A DNA stretch of 35,164 nt from Ilumatobacteraceae bacterium (GTDB lineage Bacteria > Actinomycetota > Acidimicrobiia > Acidimicrobiales > Ilumatobacteraceae): assembly GCA_017853385.1 (NCBI GenBank), contig JAFMJR010000011.1, forward strand, positions 1-35,164, written 5' to 3'. Every line of letters starts with the position of its first letter. Positions within the stretch are counted from its first letter, which is position 1. The translations under genes were made by a program, and so were the position numbers. This document shows positions 25,749-34,656 of this stretch, one piece after another. Under the pieces are notes generated by a model. The model saw nothing but the letters and a program-made list of their open reading frames with translations, was not told the DNA's origin and made no database searches.

Positions 25749-26966
25749 ATGAGTTTCGAACGCCGCCAGACCAAACAGATTCACGTCGGCAAGGTGGCAA
25801 TTGGCGGAGGTGCGCCAGTCAGCGTTCAGTCCATGACCACCACAAAAACAGCCGACGTGGAAGGCACGCTGCAACAGATTTATGCCCTTGCTGCGGCTGG
25901 TTGCGACATCGTTCGCTGCACATGCAATGAAACTGAAGCAGCCGAGGGGCTTGCGCAGATTGTTCCGCGCTCACCTGTGCCAATCGTTGCCGACATTCAT
26001 CATCAATACAAGATGGCGCTAGCTGCACTTGAAGCTGGCGTGCATGGTCTGCGTTTGAATCCTGGCAACATTCGTAAGCCAGAACACATTAAGGCAGTAG
26101 CTAAAGAAGCACGCGATCGCAATGTGCCAATCCGCATTGGTGTCAACGGTGGATCGCTTGATCCTTCGTTGTATGAAAAGCATGGTGGCCTTACAGCCGA
26201 TGCGATGGTTGAATCTGCATTGCAAGAAATTGCATATTTTCAAGAAGTCGATTTTGATCTCATCAAGATTTCGGTGAAAGCGTCAAATGTTCCTCTAATG
26301 GTTGAGGCGTATCGCAAGCTAAGCGAAGTGACGAACTATCCATTGCACCTAGGTGTCACCGAAGCAGGTCCTTTGCCAAACGGATTGATTAAGGCCACAG
26401 CGGGAATTGCGACATTGTTGCTTGAGGGCATTGGTGACACCATTCGTTACAGCCTGACTGCAGACCCTGTAGAAGAAGCACGCGCTGGTCGTCAATTATT
26501 GGAGTCGCTTGGACTTCGCGAACGAAAGAATGTCGACTTGATTGCGTGTCCAAGTTGTGGTCGCGCAGAGATTGATGTGATTGAGGTTGCAAATCGCGCG
26601 ATGCGCGCCTTTGAAGACAAGAAAATACCATTGCAAATTGCCGTGATGGGTTGTGTGGTGAACGGACCAGGAGAAGCACGTGAAGCAGACCTGGGAATTG
26701 CCGCTGGGAACAAACGTGGGCACCTGTTCGTGAAGGGTCGCAATGTCGCGGTAGTTCCAGAAAATGAAATGGTTGAAGCCCTTGTTGATTGGGCGACGTT
26801 CATCCATGAACACGGGGTGGAAGCGGCAATTGCCCGAGTAGACACCACTCTTGCCGAGCGTGAAGCAGCAAAAGATCGAAACGCGTTGTTAGAAGAAAAG
26901 GGTGATGATGCGAATCACTCAGGTGAAAAAATTGTGGAGATTCGCAAAACAATTGCTGGGCAATAG
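25749..26966 (+). CDS. ispG: 4-hydroxy-3-methylbut-2-enyl diphosphate synthase (GcpE)
   Basis: A 405-residue iron-sulfur enzyme of the MEP pathway. The TIM barrel begins with 'VSVQSMTTTKTADV', and the [4Fe-4S] ligands are C267 and C270 ('ACPSCGR'), C302 ('MGCVVNGPGE') and E309, all present. The tail after about residue 370 (Glu/Lys-rich) is longer than the minimal domain. It closes the cdsA-dxr-rseP-ispG block and converges with manA, three bases between stops. Two MEP enzymes in one operon point to the non-mevalonate route in this organism. Confidence 0.97.
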   Translation: MSFERRQTKQIHVGKVAIGGGAPVSVQSMTTTKTADVEGTLQQIYALAAAGCDIVRCTCNETEAAEGLAQIVPRSPVPIVADIHHQYKMALAALEAGVHGLRLNPGNIRKPEHIKAVAKEARDRNVPIRIGVNGGSLDPSLYEKHGGLTADAMVESALQEIAYFQEVDFDLIKISVKASNVPLMVEAYRKLSEVTNYPLHLGVTEAGPLPNGLIKATAGIATLLLEGIGDTIRYSLTADPVEEARAGRQLLESLGLRERKNVDLIACPSCGRAEIDVIEVANRAMRAFEDKKIPLQIAVMGCVVNGPGEAREADLGIAAGNKRGHLFVKGRNVAVVPENEMVEALVDWATFIHEHGVEAAIARVDTTLAEREAAKDRNALLEEKGDDANHSGEKIVEIRKTIAGQ

Positions 26967-26969
26967 TTT

Positions 26970-28004
26970 CTAGCGAGTACCCCACACGCGAAACACTGTT
27001 CCATTTCCAGAAAGCGAGACGGCTTCACCGTTGCGCAACACCGCTGCTTGGCCCATGGTGAGGGAACCTGCATTTCCTGCAGTGCACACAAGAATTTCTG
27101 CGTTGTGCGAAGCACGAATGTGGTGACTTGTGGTCACGTCAATTCGCTGTGCAGCAAATCGCTGTGTTTCTACTGGGTAATTCCATACTCCAGGTTCTTG
27201 CTGAACAGCTTCAACGATTGGAGTGGTGATAGGAACCATGCGCGCAACATGCAAAAACTCGTCAATGTCTACTTTCTTTTGCGTAAATGCCGCACGCACC
27301 ACGTTGTCGGAAGACGCCATAACTTCAAGTCCGGTTCCACCGAGATAGGCGTGTACATTTCCAGCGCCCAAGTACAGCGCTTGTCCTGGCTGCAGCTTTA
27401 CGTGATGCATCAGTAATGCAACGAGAATTCCACCATTGCCCGGATACATGTTGGCCAAACGGCCGGCCCAAGCTGGCATGTGCTCGGGTAGTGAGTGTGG
27501 ACCAGTGGTGAGTGCCCATCTCACGCATTCAGCAAGACCGTCATCTGCAAGGTGTTGTCCAAGTGCGTTCCAGCCAAATCGCTTGCATAACTCGATGTTT
27601 TCTTCGTCGCTGCGAAATCCGCAAATCGCTTCAAACGGAGACATGGCAATGAGTAGTTCGGGTTTTGCAGATATGTCTTTGTAAATGCGCAGGGGAGAGT
27701 CGAGAGGAATACCGATCTCGTTTTCTTGCTGGTATCCCAATTGAGCTTGCTCATCGGTTGGATGCGTTTGCAATGACAGTGGCTTTGCCGCGGCAATGAT
27801 CTTGACAAGAAATGACAAGTCACCTGCGTATTGCTCAAGCGATTGATTTCCTGTTGAGGTTTTTACCAGCGATGGTCCAGAGCGATGTGTGCCGAACCAC
27901 AGCTCTGCCCACGGTTTTGCATCGGGTTCCACGCCAAGAAATTGCGGGATGGATTGTTGATCACCCCAGTCGTAATGCTGGACTACTCCGCGGAGGAGTT
28001 GCAT
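26970..28004 (-). CDS. manA: Mannose-6-phosphate isomerase, class I
   Basis: A 344-residue zinc isomerase interconverting fructose 6-phosphate and mannose 6-phosphate, feeding GDP-mannose and glycan synthesis. The zinc motif is 'QTHPTDEQA', with a further ligand Glu in 'KPELLIAMSPFEAICGFR'; 'GNVHAYLGGTGLEVMASSDNVVRAAF' is the diagnostic block with a His ligand. The ATG follows the proS stop by five bases with GGAAAG upstream, so proS-manA is one operon. Cupin-like C-terminal barrel complete; length normal for short class I enzymes. Confidence 0.94.
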   Translation of the reverse strand: MQLLRGVVQHYDWGDQQSIPQFLGVEPDAKPWAELWFGTHRSGPSLVKTSTGNQSLEQYAGDLSFLVKIIAAAKPLSLQTHPTDEQAQLGYQQENEIGIPLDSPLRIYKDISAKPELLIAMSPFEAICGFRSDEENIELCKRFGWNALGQHLADDGLAECVRWALTTGPHSLPEHMPAWAGRLANMYPGNGGILVALLMHHVKLQPGQALYLGAGNVHAYLGGTGLEVMASSDNVVRAAFTQKKVDIDEFLHVARMVPITTPIVEAVQQEPGVWNYPVETQRFAAQRIDVTTSHHIRASHNAEILVCTAGNAGSLTMGQAAVLRNGEAVSLSGNGTVFRVWGTR

Positions 28005-28009
28005 GGTGT

Positions 28010-29785
28010 TTACTTTCCGCGAACCTGTGCGACCAGATACTGGCCAACTTGTGAGATTGGAAGCTCTTGCGCAGTTCCGGCAAAACGATCGCGAACCTCA
28101 AGAACACCATTGGCAACACCGCGACCTGCAACAACAACGTATGGCACACCAATCAGTTCAGCGTCTTTGAATTTCACTCCGGGTGATACGCCTTGTCGAT
28201 CGTCAATAACTGCCGATAGGCCCGCTGATTCAATTTCGCGTGCAAGGTTTTCTGCTGCGTTGGTAATTGCTTCATCGTCTTTTCCTGCAATAACAATGTG
28301 AGCGTCAAATGGTGCAACTTCGGTTGGCCAGCGCAATCCGCTTTCATCGTGCATGGCCTCGGCGATTGCAGCAACTGCGCGCGAAACACCAATGCCGTAA
28401 CTGCCCATAGTGACAGTCTGTTGCTTGCCGTTTTTGTCGAGCACTTGCAGGCCGAGAGCTTGGGCATATTTTGGGCCAAGTTGAAATACGTGGCCAATTT
28501 CAATTCCGCGTTTAATGGTGAGTGCAGATCGACATGACGGACACGTGTCGTCGTCGCGAATTTCAGCGACATCAAGAATTCCATCAGCATTGAAATCGCG
28601 ACCGTTCACCAGATTCATTACGTGTTTGCCGTGCTTGTCTGCTCCAGTGATCCATGCGCTGCCATTGGCAATTCGTGGGTCGAGCACATAGCGAATGCCC
28701 GAGGTATTTGATGCACCGAGCACTCCTGGCCCGATGTATCCCTTCACCAATGCGGTATTAGCCGCAAAATGTGTTTCGTCAAATGCTTCAACCTCTGCTG
28801 GTGACACTTGCGCTTCAAGGCGCTTGAGGTCAACTTCACGGTCTCCGGGTACGCCAATAGCAAGAGGTTCGAGTCGACCGTCTGGGTGGCGCAGATTAAC
28901 GACAACATTTTTCAATGTGTCGGCCGCGGTCCACTGTCGATCACTGCGCTTCAAGTCGCTGCGTGAATTGAACAAGTCAACAAGCGTCTGAATCGTTGGA
29001 GTGTCTGGAGTGTCAACCACTTGTGCTGCAGCAGTTGACGATGCATCCACGGCATCTGCTGCACCTACTCGAACGGCCTCGGTGTTTGCCGAGTATCCAC
29101 ACGCGCTGCATTGCACAAATGTGTCTTCACCAATGTCGCATGGAAACAAAAATTCTTCAGAAGCCGATCCACCCATTGCGCCAGACATTGCAGACACAAT
29201 GGCAAATGGCAATCCGAGTCGTTCGAAAATACGAATGTATGCGTTGCGGTGTGCGTCGTAGCTGCGTTGCAAACCTTCTTGGTCGATATCAAACGAGTAC
29301 GAATCTTTCATCGAAAACTCGCGTCCACGCAACAAGCCTCCGCGTGGACGAGCTTCGTCGCGAAACTTGTTTTGAATTTGATACAGCCAGACAGGCAGGT
29401 CTTTGTAGCTCGAGTACAAATCTTTGACGAGCAACGTAAACATTTCTTCGTGTGTTGGGCCGAGCAAGAAGTCAACCTTGCGTCGATCTTGCAGTCGAAA
29501 CAAGTTGTCGCCATAATCAGTCCATCGGCCGGTCACTTCGTATGGCTCGCGTGGAAGCATCGCGGGGAAGTTCACTTCTTGAGCGCCAATTGCATCCATT
29601 TCTTCGCGAATCACGCGCGCCACGTTCTGGAACACTTTGAACCCGAGGGGGAGCCATGTGTATCCGCCAGGGGCTGCTCGGCGGATGTATCCAGCTCGCA
29701 CTAACAGGCGGTGGCTAGGCACTTCTGCGTCGGCCGGATTGTCGCGCAGGGTGCGTACGAACAGGGTTGAGAGGCGTTGAACCAC
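28010..29785 (-). CDS. proS: Prolyl-tRNA synthetase, bacterial type
   Basis: A 591-residue class II synthetase charging tRNA-Pro. Motif 1 region '[15 protein letters not shown]', '[13 protein letters not shown]', motif 2 '[14 protein letters not shown]' and motif 3 '[14 protein letters not shown]' are in order. An insertion of about 200 residues between motifs 2 and 3 is the INS editing domain that removes Ala-tRNA-Pro. The C-terminal anticodon-binding domain starts about residue 480 ('[15 protein letters not shown]'). The GTG start has TAAGGT six bases upstream and no Shine-Dalgarno sequence, which suggests a leaderless message. Divergent from rimP across 180 bases. Confidence 0.97.
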   Translation of the reverse strand: MVQRLSTLFVRTLRDNPADAEVPSHRLLVRAGYIRRAAPGGYTWLPLGFKVFQNVARVIREEMDAIGAQEVNFPAMLPREPYEVTGRWTDYGDNLFRLQDRRKVDFLLGPTHEEMFTLLVKDLYSSYKDLPVWLYQIQNKFRDEARPRGGLLRGREFSMKDSYSFDIDQEGLQRSYDAHRNAYIRIFERLGLPFAIVSAMSGAMGGSASEEFLFPCDIGEDTFVQCSACGYSANTEAVRVGAADAVDASSTAAAQVVDTPDTPTIQTLVDLFNSRSDLKRSDRQWTAADTLKNVVVNLRHPDGRLEPLAIGVPGDREVDLKRLEAQVSPAEVEAFDETHFAANTALVKGYIGPGVLGASNTSGIRYVLDPRIANGSAWITGADKHGKHVMNLVNGRDFNADGILDVAEIRDDDTCPSCRSALTIKRGIEIGHVFQLGPKYAQALGLQVLDKNGKQQTVTMGSYGIGVSRAVAAIAEAMHDESGLRWPTEVAPFDAHIVIAGKDDEAITNAAENLAREIESAGLSAVIDDRQGVSPGVKFKDAELIGVPYVVVAGRGVANGVLEVRDRFAGTAQELPISQVGQYLVAQVRGK

Positions 29786-29791
29786 GTGCGA

Positions 29792-29814
29792 ACCTTAGTT
29801 TACGGGGCTATAAT
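29792..29814. promoter_or_regulatory. Divergent -10 elements for proS and rimP-nusA-infB
   Basis: TATAAT (plus, 29809-29814) is a consensus -10 that would start a transcript near 29821, giving a leader of about 145 bases before rimP. TAAGGT (minus, 29797-29792) lies six bases before the proS GTG. The two overlap closely, so polymerases may compete. No good -35 is seen for either. Confidence 0.55.
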
Positions 29815-29820
29815 TTTTGA

Positions 29821-29965
29821 TGTCCTTTGAAAGTCGATGACTGGAAGGCGTGGGTTTCGACCCACGCCATTTGTTATTTCTAGGGACGGTTTAGGCAGCG
29901 GTTTTGCCAACCTTGATGGAAATCGGGGGAGCGAAACCCTTGAGAGTAGGGAGAGGAGGTTGAAC
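29821..29965 (+). promoter_or_regulatory. Structured leader of rimP-nusA-infB with terminator-like hairpin
   Basis: Shortly after the TATAAT promoter, GGCGTGGGT-TTCG-ACCCACGCC (29847-29868) forms a perfect 9-bp stem with a UUCG loop, followed by ATTTGTTATTT, the shape of an intrinsic terminator. A second stem follows (GGTT and GGCA pairing with TGCC and AACC, 29888-29912). The leader ends in GGAGAGGAGG (29950-29959) before the rimP ATG. This could be an attenuator for the operon that encodes the termination factor NusA, or the end of a short RNA of about 55 bases. Confidence 0.55.
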
Positions 29966-30514
29966 ATGTCGATTACACGAGGAAGCGCTCAGTCGAGCCC
30001 TGTTATTGACCGTGTTCTAGCCCTCATTCAGCCGATTGTGTCTGACCTCGGTCTTGATCTCTACGACATTGAATACACCGGTGGCGTGTTGCGCGTAGTC
30101 GTTGATACTCAGCCAGGTGGCCCAGAAGGCGTCAGCCTTGACAACATTTCTCTGATCACGCGCCTTGTATCGCGCGAGTTCGATCACAGTGATCCAATTC
30201 CTGGTCGCTACACGCTTGAAGTGTCAAGCCCGGGCCTCGAGCGCACATTGCGCGAACCGCGTCACTTCCAGCGCGAAGTGGGCAAAGTGGTTTCGGTGAA
30301 GTTGGATTCGCCAATCAATGGCGAGCGTCGTGTGCAAGGCGATCTCATTGCTGCATCAGACGAAGGCATCACGCTTCGGCTTGCAGACAAAGCAATGACC
30401 GAGCTCACCATTCCATTCGACGTAATTGATCGTGCAAAAACAGTTTTTAATTGGGGTCCGGCACCAAAGCCTGGCTCAAAAAAATCTACAGAAGACGGAG
30501 GCAATGCATCATGA
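29966..30514 (+). CDS. rimP: Ribosome maturation factor RimP
   Basis: A 182-residue factor needed for 30S subunit assembly. 'VSDLGLDLYDIEYTGGVLRVVVD' and 'LEVSSPGLERTLREPRHFQREVGKVVSVKL' are the family hallmarks: an N-terminal alpha/beta domain and a C-terminal SH3-like barrel. The start is set by GGAGAGGAGG six bases upstream; an earlier in-frame start at 29837 would read through the leader hairpin. The last 20 residues are Lys/Ser-rich. It overlaps nusA by ATGA, as in the conserved rimP-nusA-infB operon. Confidence 0.97.
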   Translation: MSITRGSAQSSPVIDRVLALIQPIVSDLGLDLYDIEYTGGVLRVVVDTQPGGPEGVSLDNISLITRLVSREFDHSDPIPGRYTLEVSSPGLERTLREPRHFQREVGKVVSVKLDSPINGERRVQGDLIAASDEGITLRLADKAMTELTIPFDVIDRAKTVFNWGPAPKPGSKKSTEDGGNAS

Positions 30515-31680
30515 GCAATCTTGATATGACAGAAGCAATTCGCATGCTCGCCGGAGATCGTGGTATCTCCGTCGACTCGTTGTTGCAGGTGTTGGTAGAG
30601 GCTCTTGCTACGGCGTACAAAAAGCGTCCTGGCGCAGCTGAAGAAGTCATCGTGGGAATCAACCCAGAAAACATGGACATCACGTTCACTGCATACGACG
30701 TTGATGATGATGGCAACTGGATCAACGAGCGCGACGACACGCCAAACAAGGCCGACCTCGGTCGAATTGCCGCTCAGACTTTCCGCCAGGTGATGAGCCA
30801 GCGCATTCGCGAAGTAGAACGCGATCGCAAGTTTGAAGAGTATGCAAACCGCGAAGGCGACATTGTCTCTGGCATTGTGCAAAAGACCGACACGAAGTAC
30901 ACCTTGCTCGATCTTGGTCGCGTAGAAGCATTGTTGCCACAGGCTGAGCAAGTGCAGGGCGAAGTTCGTGAGCCAAATGCACGACTCAAGGCCTACATCG
31001 TTGAAGTGCGCAAGACGCCAAAAGGCCCACAAATTGTGGTGAGTCGCACGCACCCTGGTCTTATCAAGCGTTTGTTCGAACTTGAAGTTCCAGAAATTGC
31101 AGACGGCGTCGTAGAGATCAAGGCTTGCTCACGCGAACCGGGTCAACGCACCAAGATTGCTGTGTGGTCAAACGATCACAACGTAGATCCAGTGGGCGCT
31201 TGTGTTGGTGCTCGTGGTGGTCGTGTGCGCATGGTGGTTACCGAATTGCGTGGTGAAAAAGTTGACATCATTCCTTACAGCGAAGATGTGCGTGACTTCA
31301 TTGCAAAAGCAATGTCACCAGCAAAGGTCACCGAAGTTCGTCTCAGCCCAGACGGCACGCAAGCCGACGTCATTGTTCCTGACTTCCAGTTGTCACTCGC
31401 AATCGGAAAAATGGGAGTGAACGCAAACTTGGCAGCACGTCTCACTGGTGTGCGTCTTGACGTAAAGAGCGAAACGCAAGCAGCAGAAGAAGGCGGCGGC
31501 ACATATGTGCCTGCAACTTCAGATGCAGCAGCGCCAGCAGCCGACTATGCAGAAGGTGAATGGGTTACTAACCCAGAAACCGGCGCAATGGAATGGCATG
31601 CAGCAGATGGTTCAGTCGTAAGCCAAGAGCAATGGGCAACCGACACAGGTTCAACTTCAACAAACGAAACTGAGGCGTAG
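30511..31680 (+). CDS. nusA: Transcription termination/antitermination protein NusA
   Basis: A 389-residue factor that binds RNA polymerase and RNA to modulate pausing, termination and antitermination. An N-terminal polymerase-binding domain (about 1-110), an S1 domain ('GDIVSGIVQKTDTKYTLLDLG' region) and two KH domains ('VGARGGRVRMVVTELRGEKVDII' in KH1, 'LAIGKMGVNANLAARLTG' in KH2) are clear. The tail after about 325 is acidic and Ala/Thr-rich without the two AR2 repeats of E. coli NusA. The ATG has GGAGG upstream and overlaps rimP. No ylxR gene follows; infB starts three bases after the stop. Confidence 0.97.
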   Translation: MSNLDMTEAIRMLAGDRGISVDSLLQVLVEALATAYKKRPGAAEEVIVGINPENMDITFTAYDVDDDGNWINERDDTPNKADLGRIAAQTFRQVMSQRIREVERDRKFEEYANREGDIVSGIVQKTDTKYTLLDLGRVEALLPQAEQVQGEVREPNARLKAYIVEVRKTPKGPQIVVSRTHPGLIKRLFELEVPEIADGVVEIKACSREPGQRTKIAVWSNDHNVDPVGACVGARGGRVRMVVTELRGEKVDIIPYSEDVRDFIAKAMSPAKVTEVRLSPDGTQADVIVPDFQLSLAIGKMGVNANLAARLTGVRLDVKSETQAAEEGGGTYVPATSDAAAPAADYAEGEWVTNPETGAMEWHAADGSVVSQEQWATDTGSTSTNETEA

Positions 31681-31683
31681 TAC

Positions 31684-34611
31684 TTGGCAAAGATCCTTCG
31701 CGTTCATGAGCTCGCTAAAGAGCTCGGCATGACAAATCAAGAGATGCTTGATTTGTGCGGCAAGTTGGGTGTTGGCGTAAAAACGCAATCATCAACCATC
31801 ATCGAACAACAAGCCGACCGTGTTCGTGCTCGTGCAGAACGCGATGGTCTGAAGCGCGACGTGCAACCAGAAGAGCCAAAGCCGGTGAAGAAGGCTGCGA
31901 AAAAAGCTGCACCGAAAAAAGTTGCTGAAGATGGAAGTGAAGAAAAGCCAGTTAAGAAGGCTGCGAAAAAAGCGGTAGCAAAGAAGGCTCCTGCGAAGAA
32001 AGCAGCAGCAAAGAAAACAACTGCTGAAGATGAAGCAGTAGTAGAAGTTGCTCCAGATGCACCACAGGCTGCAACTGAAGCACCTGCTGCACCAATTACC
32101 TCTGCACGACCAGTAACGAGTGCCGCACCAATTACTTCTGCACGTCCTGTAGGGAAAGTTGCTCCAGCACCTGCGCCTGCACCACGTGTTGCGCCTGCGC
32201 AACCAACAGAAATAGCACCAACAGAAACTCCGGCGGCACCTGCTGCGGCTGCAACGCCTGCGCCAACAGCTCCACGTCCGCCGCAGCCTCCACGTCTTGG
32301 CCCTTCTGGTCGTCCAATTCCGCCACCTCCGGGTAGCGGTCGTCCAATTCCGCCTCCACCGGGTCGTCCTGGTGGAGCGCCTGGTGCTGGCCGTCCGCCA
32401 ATGGGTGGTCGTCCTGGCGGTCCTGGTGCTGGCGCTCGTACTGGTCGAATTCCTGCCAGCGCTTTAGGTCGTGGACCAGTTGGAACAGGTGGCCCAATGC
32501 GTCCATCAGGCCCAGGAACACGTGGTCCTGGTGGTCCAGGTGCTGGTCGCCCTGGTGGTCCTGGTGCTGGTCGTCCAGGTGGTGCGGGTCGGCCCGGTGG
32601 TCCGGGTGCAGGTCGTCCAGGTGGCGGTTTCGGTGGCCCAGGTGGCGGTCGTCCAGGCGGTGGCCCTGGTGGTCCCGGCGGTCCTGGCGGTGGACGTCCT
32701 GGTGCAGGTGGACGCGGCAATGGTCAGCGTCGCTCACCAAAGAAAAAATCACGTGCGCGTCGTCGTCAAGACTTCGACGAAATGTTGCCGCAGGCAACCA
32801 CGTCGTACTCGCAGAGCAACGCGCCGGTTCCAGAAGGTGTAGTCATTGTTGAACGTGGTTCGTCGGCGCAAGAGTTTGCACCGAAGCTCAACCGCACATC
32901 TGCAGACGTAGTTCGTTACCTCATGGAGCATGGCGAAATGGTTACTGCAACCATGACGCTTGCCGATGAACAAATGGAATTGTTTGCACTCGAAGTTGGT
33001 GCAGAAATTCTTCTCGTTGATCCAGGTCAGCAAGAGGAAATGGAATTGCAAGCGTTGTTTGATGACTCAGATGACGACACTCCAGAATTGCAGCAGCCTC
33101 GTTCGCCAATCATCACCGTGATGGGTCACGTTGACCACGGTAAGACCACGTTGCTTGACCGTATTCGTTCAGCAAATGTGGTGTCTGGTGAGGCTGGTGG
33201 AATCACGCAGCACATTGGTGCGTATCAGGTGGAAAAAGACGGCAAGTCAATCACCTTTATTGACACTCCGGGTCACGCGGCATTTACCAAGATGCGCGCT
33301 CGTGGTGCTCAGGTAACCGACATTGTGGTGTTGATGGTTGCAGCAGACGACGGCGTGATGCCACAAACTGTTGAAGCAATTAGTCACGCACGTGCCGCTG
33401 AAGTTCCAATTGTTGTAGCAATCAACAAGATCGACAAGGACAACGCAGATGTGCCTCGAGTAATGGCACAGCTTGCAGAAAACGAACTGACTCCAGAAGC
33501 ATGGGGTGGCGAAACCATCGTTGTTGAAATGGCAGCACAAAGCGGTCTCGGTGTTGACGACTTGCTCGAGCAACTCAGCGTTGTTGCCGAAATCGGTGAA
33601 CTCACTGCAAACCCAACTGGTCGCGCAAAGGGCATCGTGCTTGAAGCGCAGCTCGACATTGGTCGCGGTCCGGTTGCCACCATTTTGGTTGACAAGGGAA
33701 CTCTCAAAGTTGGAGATCCAATCGTTGCTGGTGCCGCATGGGGCAAAGTACGTGCTCTCATCAACGACAAGGGTCAACAGATTAAAGAAGCTGGCCCGTC
33801 AACTCCGGTTCAAGTACTCGGTCTCAGTGCGGTTCCAGGCGCAGGCGACGAATTCCGTGCTGCACCAAATGAAAAGACCGCACGCACCGTTGCTGAATCG
33901 CGCGAACAGCGTTATCGCACGTTGAATCAACGCGGCGATGCACGTGTGCAACGAGGCGTGAAGTTGGAAGACATTTTCACGCAGATTCAAGCTGGCGAAG
34001 TTGCCACGTTGAATGTGATTATTAAGGCCGACGTGCATGGTTCGCTTGAGGCAGTAACCGAAAGCTTGCGCAAACTAGAGCGCGACGAGGTTCGTGCAGC
34101 ATTTGTGCATCGCGCGGTAGGAGCAATCACCGAAAACGACATTGCGCTTGCGGCAGCAACGAATGCAACCTTGATTGGTTTCAACGTGCGTCCAGACCGC
34201 AAGGTACGCGATCTCGCAGAGGCCGAGGGCGTAGAAATTCGCACATACGAAATCATCTACAAGCTCATCGAAGACATCGAAAAGGCCATGAAGGGCATGC
34301 TCGCTCCTGAGTTTGAAGAAGTGGTCACTGGCGAAGCAGAAGTTCGCGAAGTGTTCAAGTCTCCAAAGGTCGGGGCAATTGCTGGTTGCGCGGTGCGCAC
34401 TGGTGTCATCACGCGTGGTTCAAAGGTTCGCTTCTTGCGCGACGGAACGATTATTTGGAAGGGTGCAATTCAGTCATTGCGCCGCTTCAAAGACGACGTT
34501 CGCGAAGTGCGCGAAGGTTTCGAATGCGGTATTAGTTTGTCTGACTTCCAGGACTTGAAGCAGGGCGACCTCATCGAAACATACGAATTGCGCGAACTCG
34601 CTCGCGACTAA
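31684..34611 (+). CDS. infB: Translation initiation factor IF-2
   Basis: A 975-residue GTPase that places initiator tRNA on the 30S subunit. Residues 1-60 form the IF2N winged domain; 70-115 is a Lys/Ala-rich tract (AKKA repeats); 195-350 is a Gly/Pro/Arg-rich low-complexity tract. The G domain has G1 'GHVDHGKTT' (481-489), G3 'DTPGH' (527-531) and G4 'NKID' (581-584), followed by domains II, III and the C-terminal fMet-tRNA-binding domain. The start is TTG, with GAGG in the nusA end. The sequence after infB is a DsbA-like gene rather than rbfA-truB. Confidence 0.98.
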   Translation: MAKILRVHELAKELGMTNQEMLDLCGKLGVGVKTQSSTIIEQQADRVRARAERDGLKRDVQPEEPKPVKKAAKKAAPKKVAEDGSEEKPVKKAAKKAVAKKAPAKKAAAKKTTAEDEAVVEVAPDAPQAATEAPAAPITSARPVTSAAPITSARPVGKVAPAPAPAPRVAPAQPTEIAPTETPAAPAAAATPAPTAPRPPQPPRLGPSGRPIPPPPGSGRPIPPPPGRPGGAPGAGRPPMGGRPGGPGAGARTGRIPASALGRGPVGTGGPMRPSGPGTRGPGGPGAGRPGGPGAGRPGGAGRPGGPGAGRPGGGFGGPGGGRPGGGPGGPGGPGGGRPGAGGRGNGQRRSPKKKSRARRRQDFDEMLPQATTSYSQSNAPVPEGVVIVERGSSAQEFAPKLNRTSADVVRYLMEHGEMVTATMTLADEQMELFALEVGAEILLVDPGQQEEMELQALFDDSDDDTPELQQPRSPIITVMGHVDHGKTTLLDRIRSANVVSGEAGGITQHIGAYQVEKDGKSITFIDTPGHAAFTKMRARGAQVTDIVVLMVAADDGVMPQTVEAISHARAAEVPIVVAINKIDKDNADVPRVMAQLAENELTPEAWGGETIVVEMAAQSGLGVDDLLEQLSVVAEIGELTANPTGRAKGIVLEAQLDIGRGPVATILVDKGTLKVGDPIVAGAAWGKVRALINDKGQQIKEAGPSTPVQVLGLSAVPGAGDEFRAAPNEKTARTVAESREQRYRTLNQRGDARVQRGVKLEDIFTQIQAGEVATLNVIIKADVHGSLEAVTESLRKLERDEVRAAFVHRAVGAITENDIALAAATNATLIGFNVRPDRKVRDLAEAEGVEIRTYEIIYKLIEDIEKAMKGMLAPEFEEVVTGEAEVREVFKSPKVGAIAGCAVRTGVITRGSKVRFLRDGTIIWKGAIQSLRRFKDDVREVREGFECGISLSDFQDLKQGDLIETYELRELARD
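32269..32735 (+). repeat. Low-complexity Gly-Arg-Pro repeat tract within infB
   Basis: About 155 codons of imperfect repeats encoding units such as GRPGGPGAG, many built on the DNA word GGTCGTCCNGGTGG. It is the disordered linker between the IF2N and G domains. The DNA-level repetition makes length changes likely and generates long false reading frames on the other strand. Confidence 0.9.
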
Positions 34612-34635
34612 CGCAAAGCGCGTTGTTGCATCTAC
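34610..34635 (+). terminator. Weak terminator-like hairpin after infB
   Basis: AACGC and GCGTT (34610-34614, 34620-34624) pair around a five-base loop starting at the infB stop, followed by a mixed T-rich stretch (GTTGCATCT). Short and without a proper T run; the downstream gene has its own candidate promoter. Confidence 0.25.
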
Positions 34636-34644
34636 CTGTACGAG

Positions 34645-34650
34645 TAAGGT
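34645..34650 (+). promoter_or_regulatory. Candidate -10 of the DsbA-family gene
   Basis: TAAGGT, the same hexamer as before proS, lies exactly six bases before the ATG at 34657. TTGTTG sits 16 bases upstream as a possible -35. This fits a leaderless transcript. Confidence 0.45.
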
Positions 34651-34656
34651 CGTTGC

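Noticed and set aside
29837-29965. N-terminal extension of RimP from the upstream in-frame start
   Set aside because: The extension would translate the leader hairpin and the ribosome binding site; the strong GGAGAGGAGG fixes the start at 29966.
30262-31053. A 263-codon minus-strand open frame opposite rimP and nusA
   Set aside because: Both genes on the plus strand are well supported and coupled; the frame has odd composition (many Trp, Cys, His) and no family resemblance.
31737-32720. A 327-codon minus-strand open frame rich in Pro, Gly and Arg opposite infB
   Set aside because: It mirrors the GC-rich Gly-Arg-Pro repeats and Lys/Ala tract of infB. It has no recognisable domain and no start signal, and infB itself is certain.
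32269-32735. Possible CRISPR-like repeats
   Set aside because: The repeats are short, in frame, unequal in spacing and encode the IF-2 linker; there are no unique spacers or cas genes.
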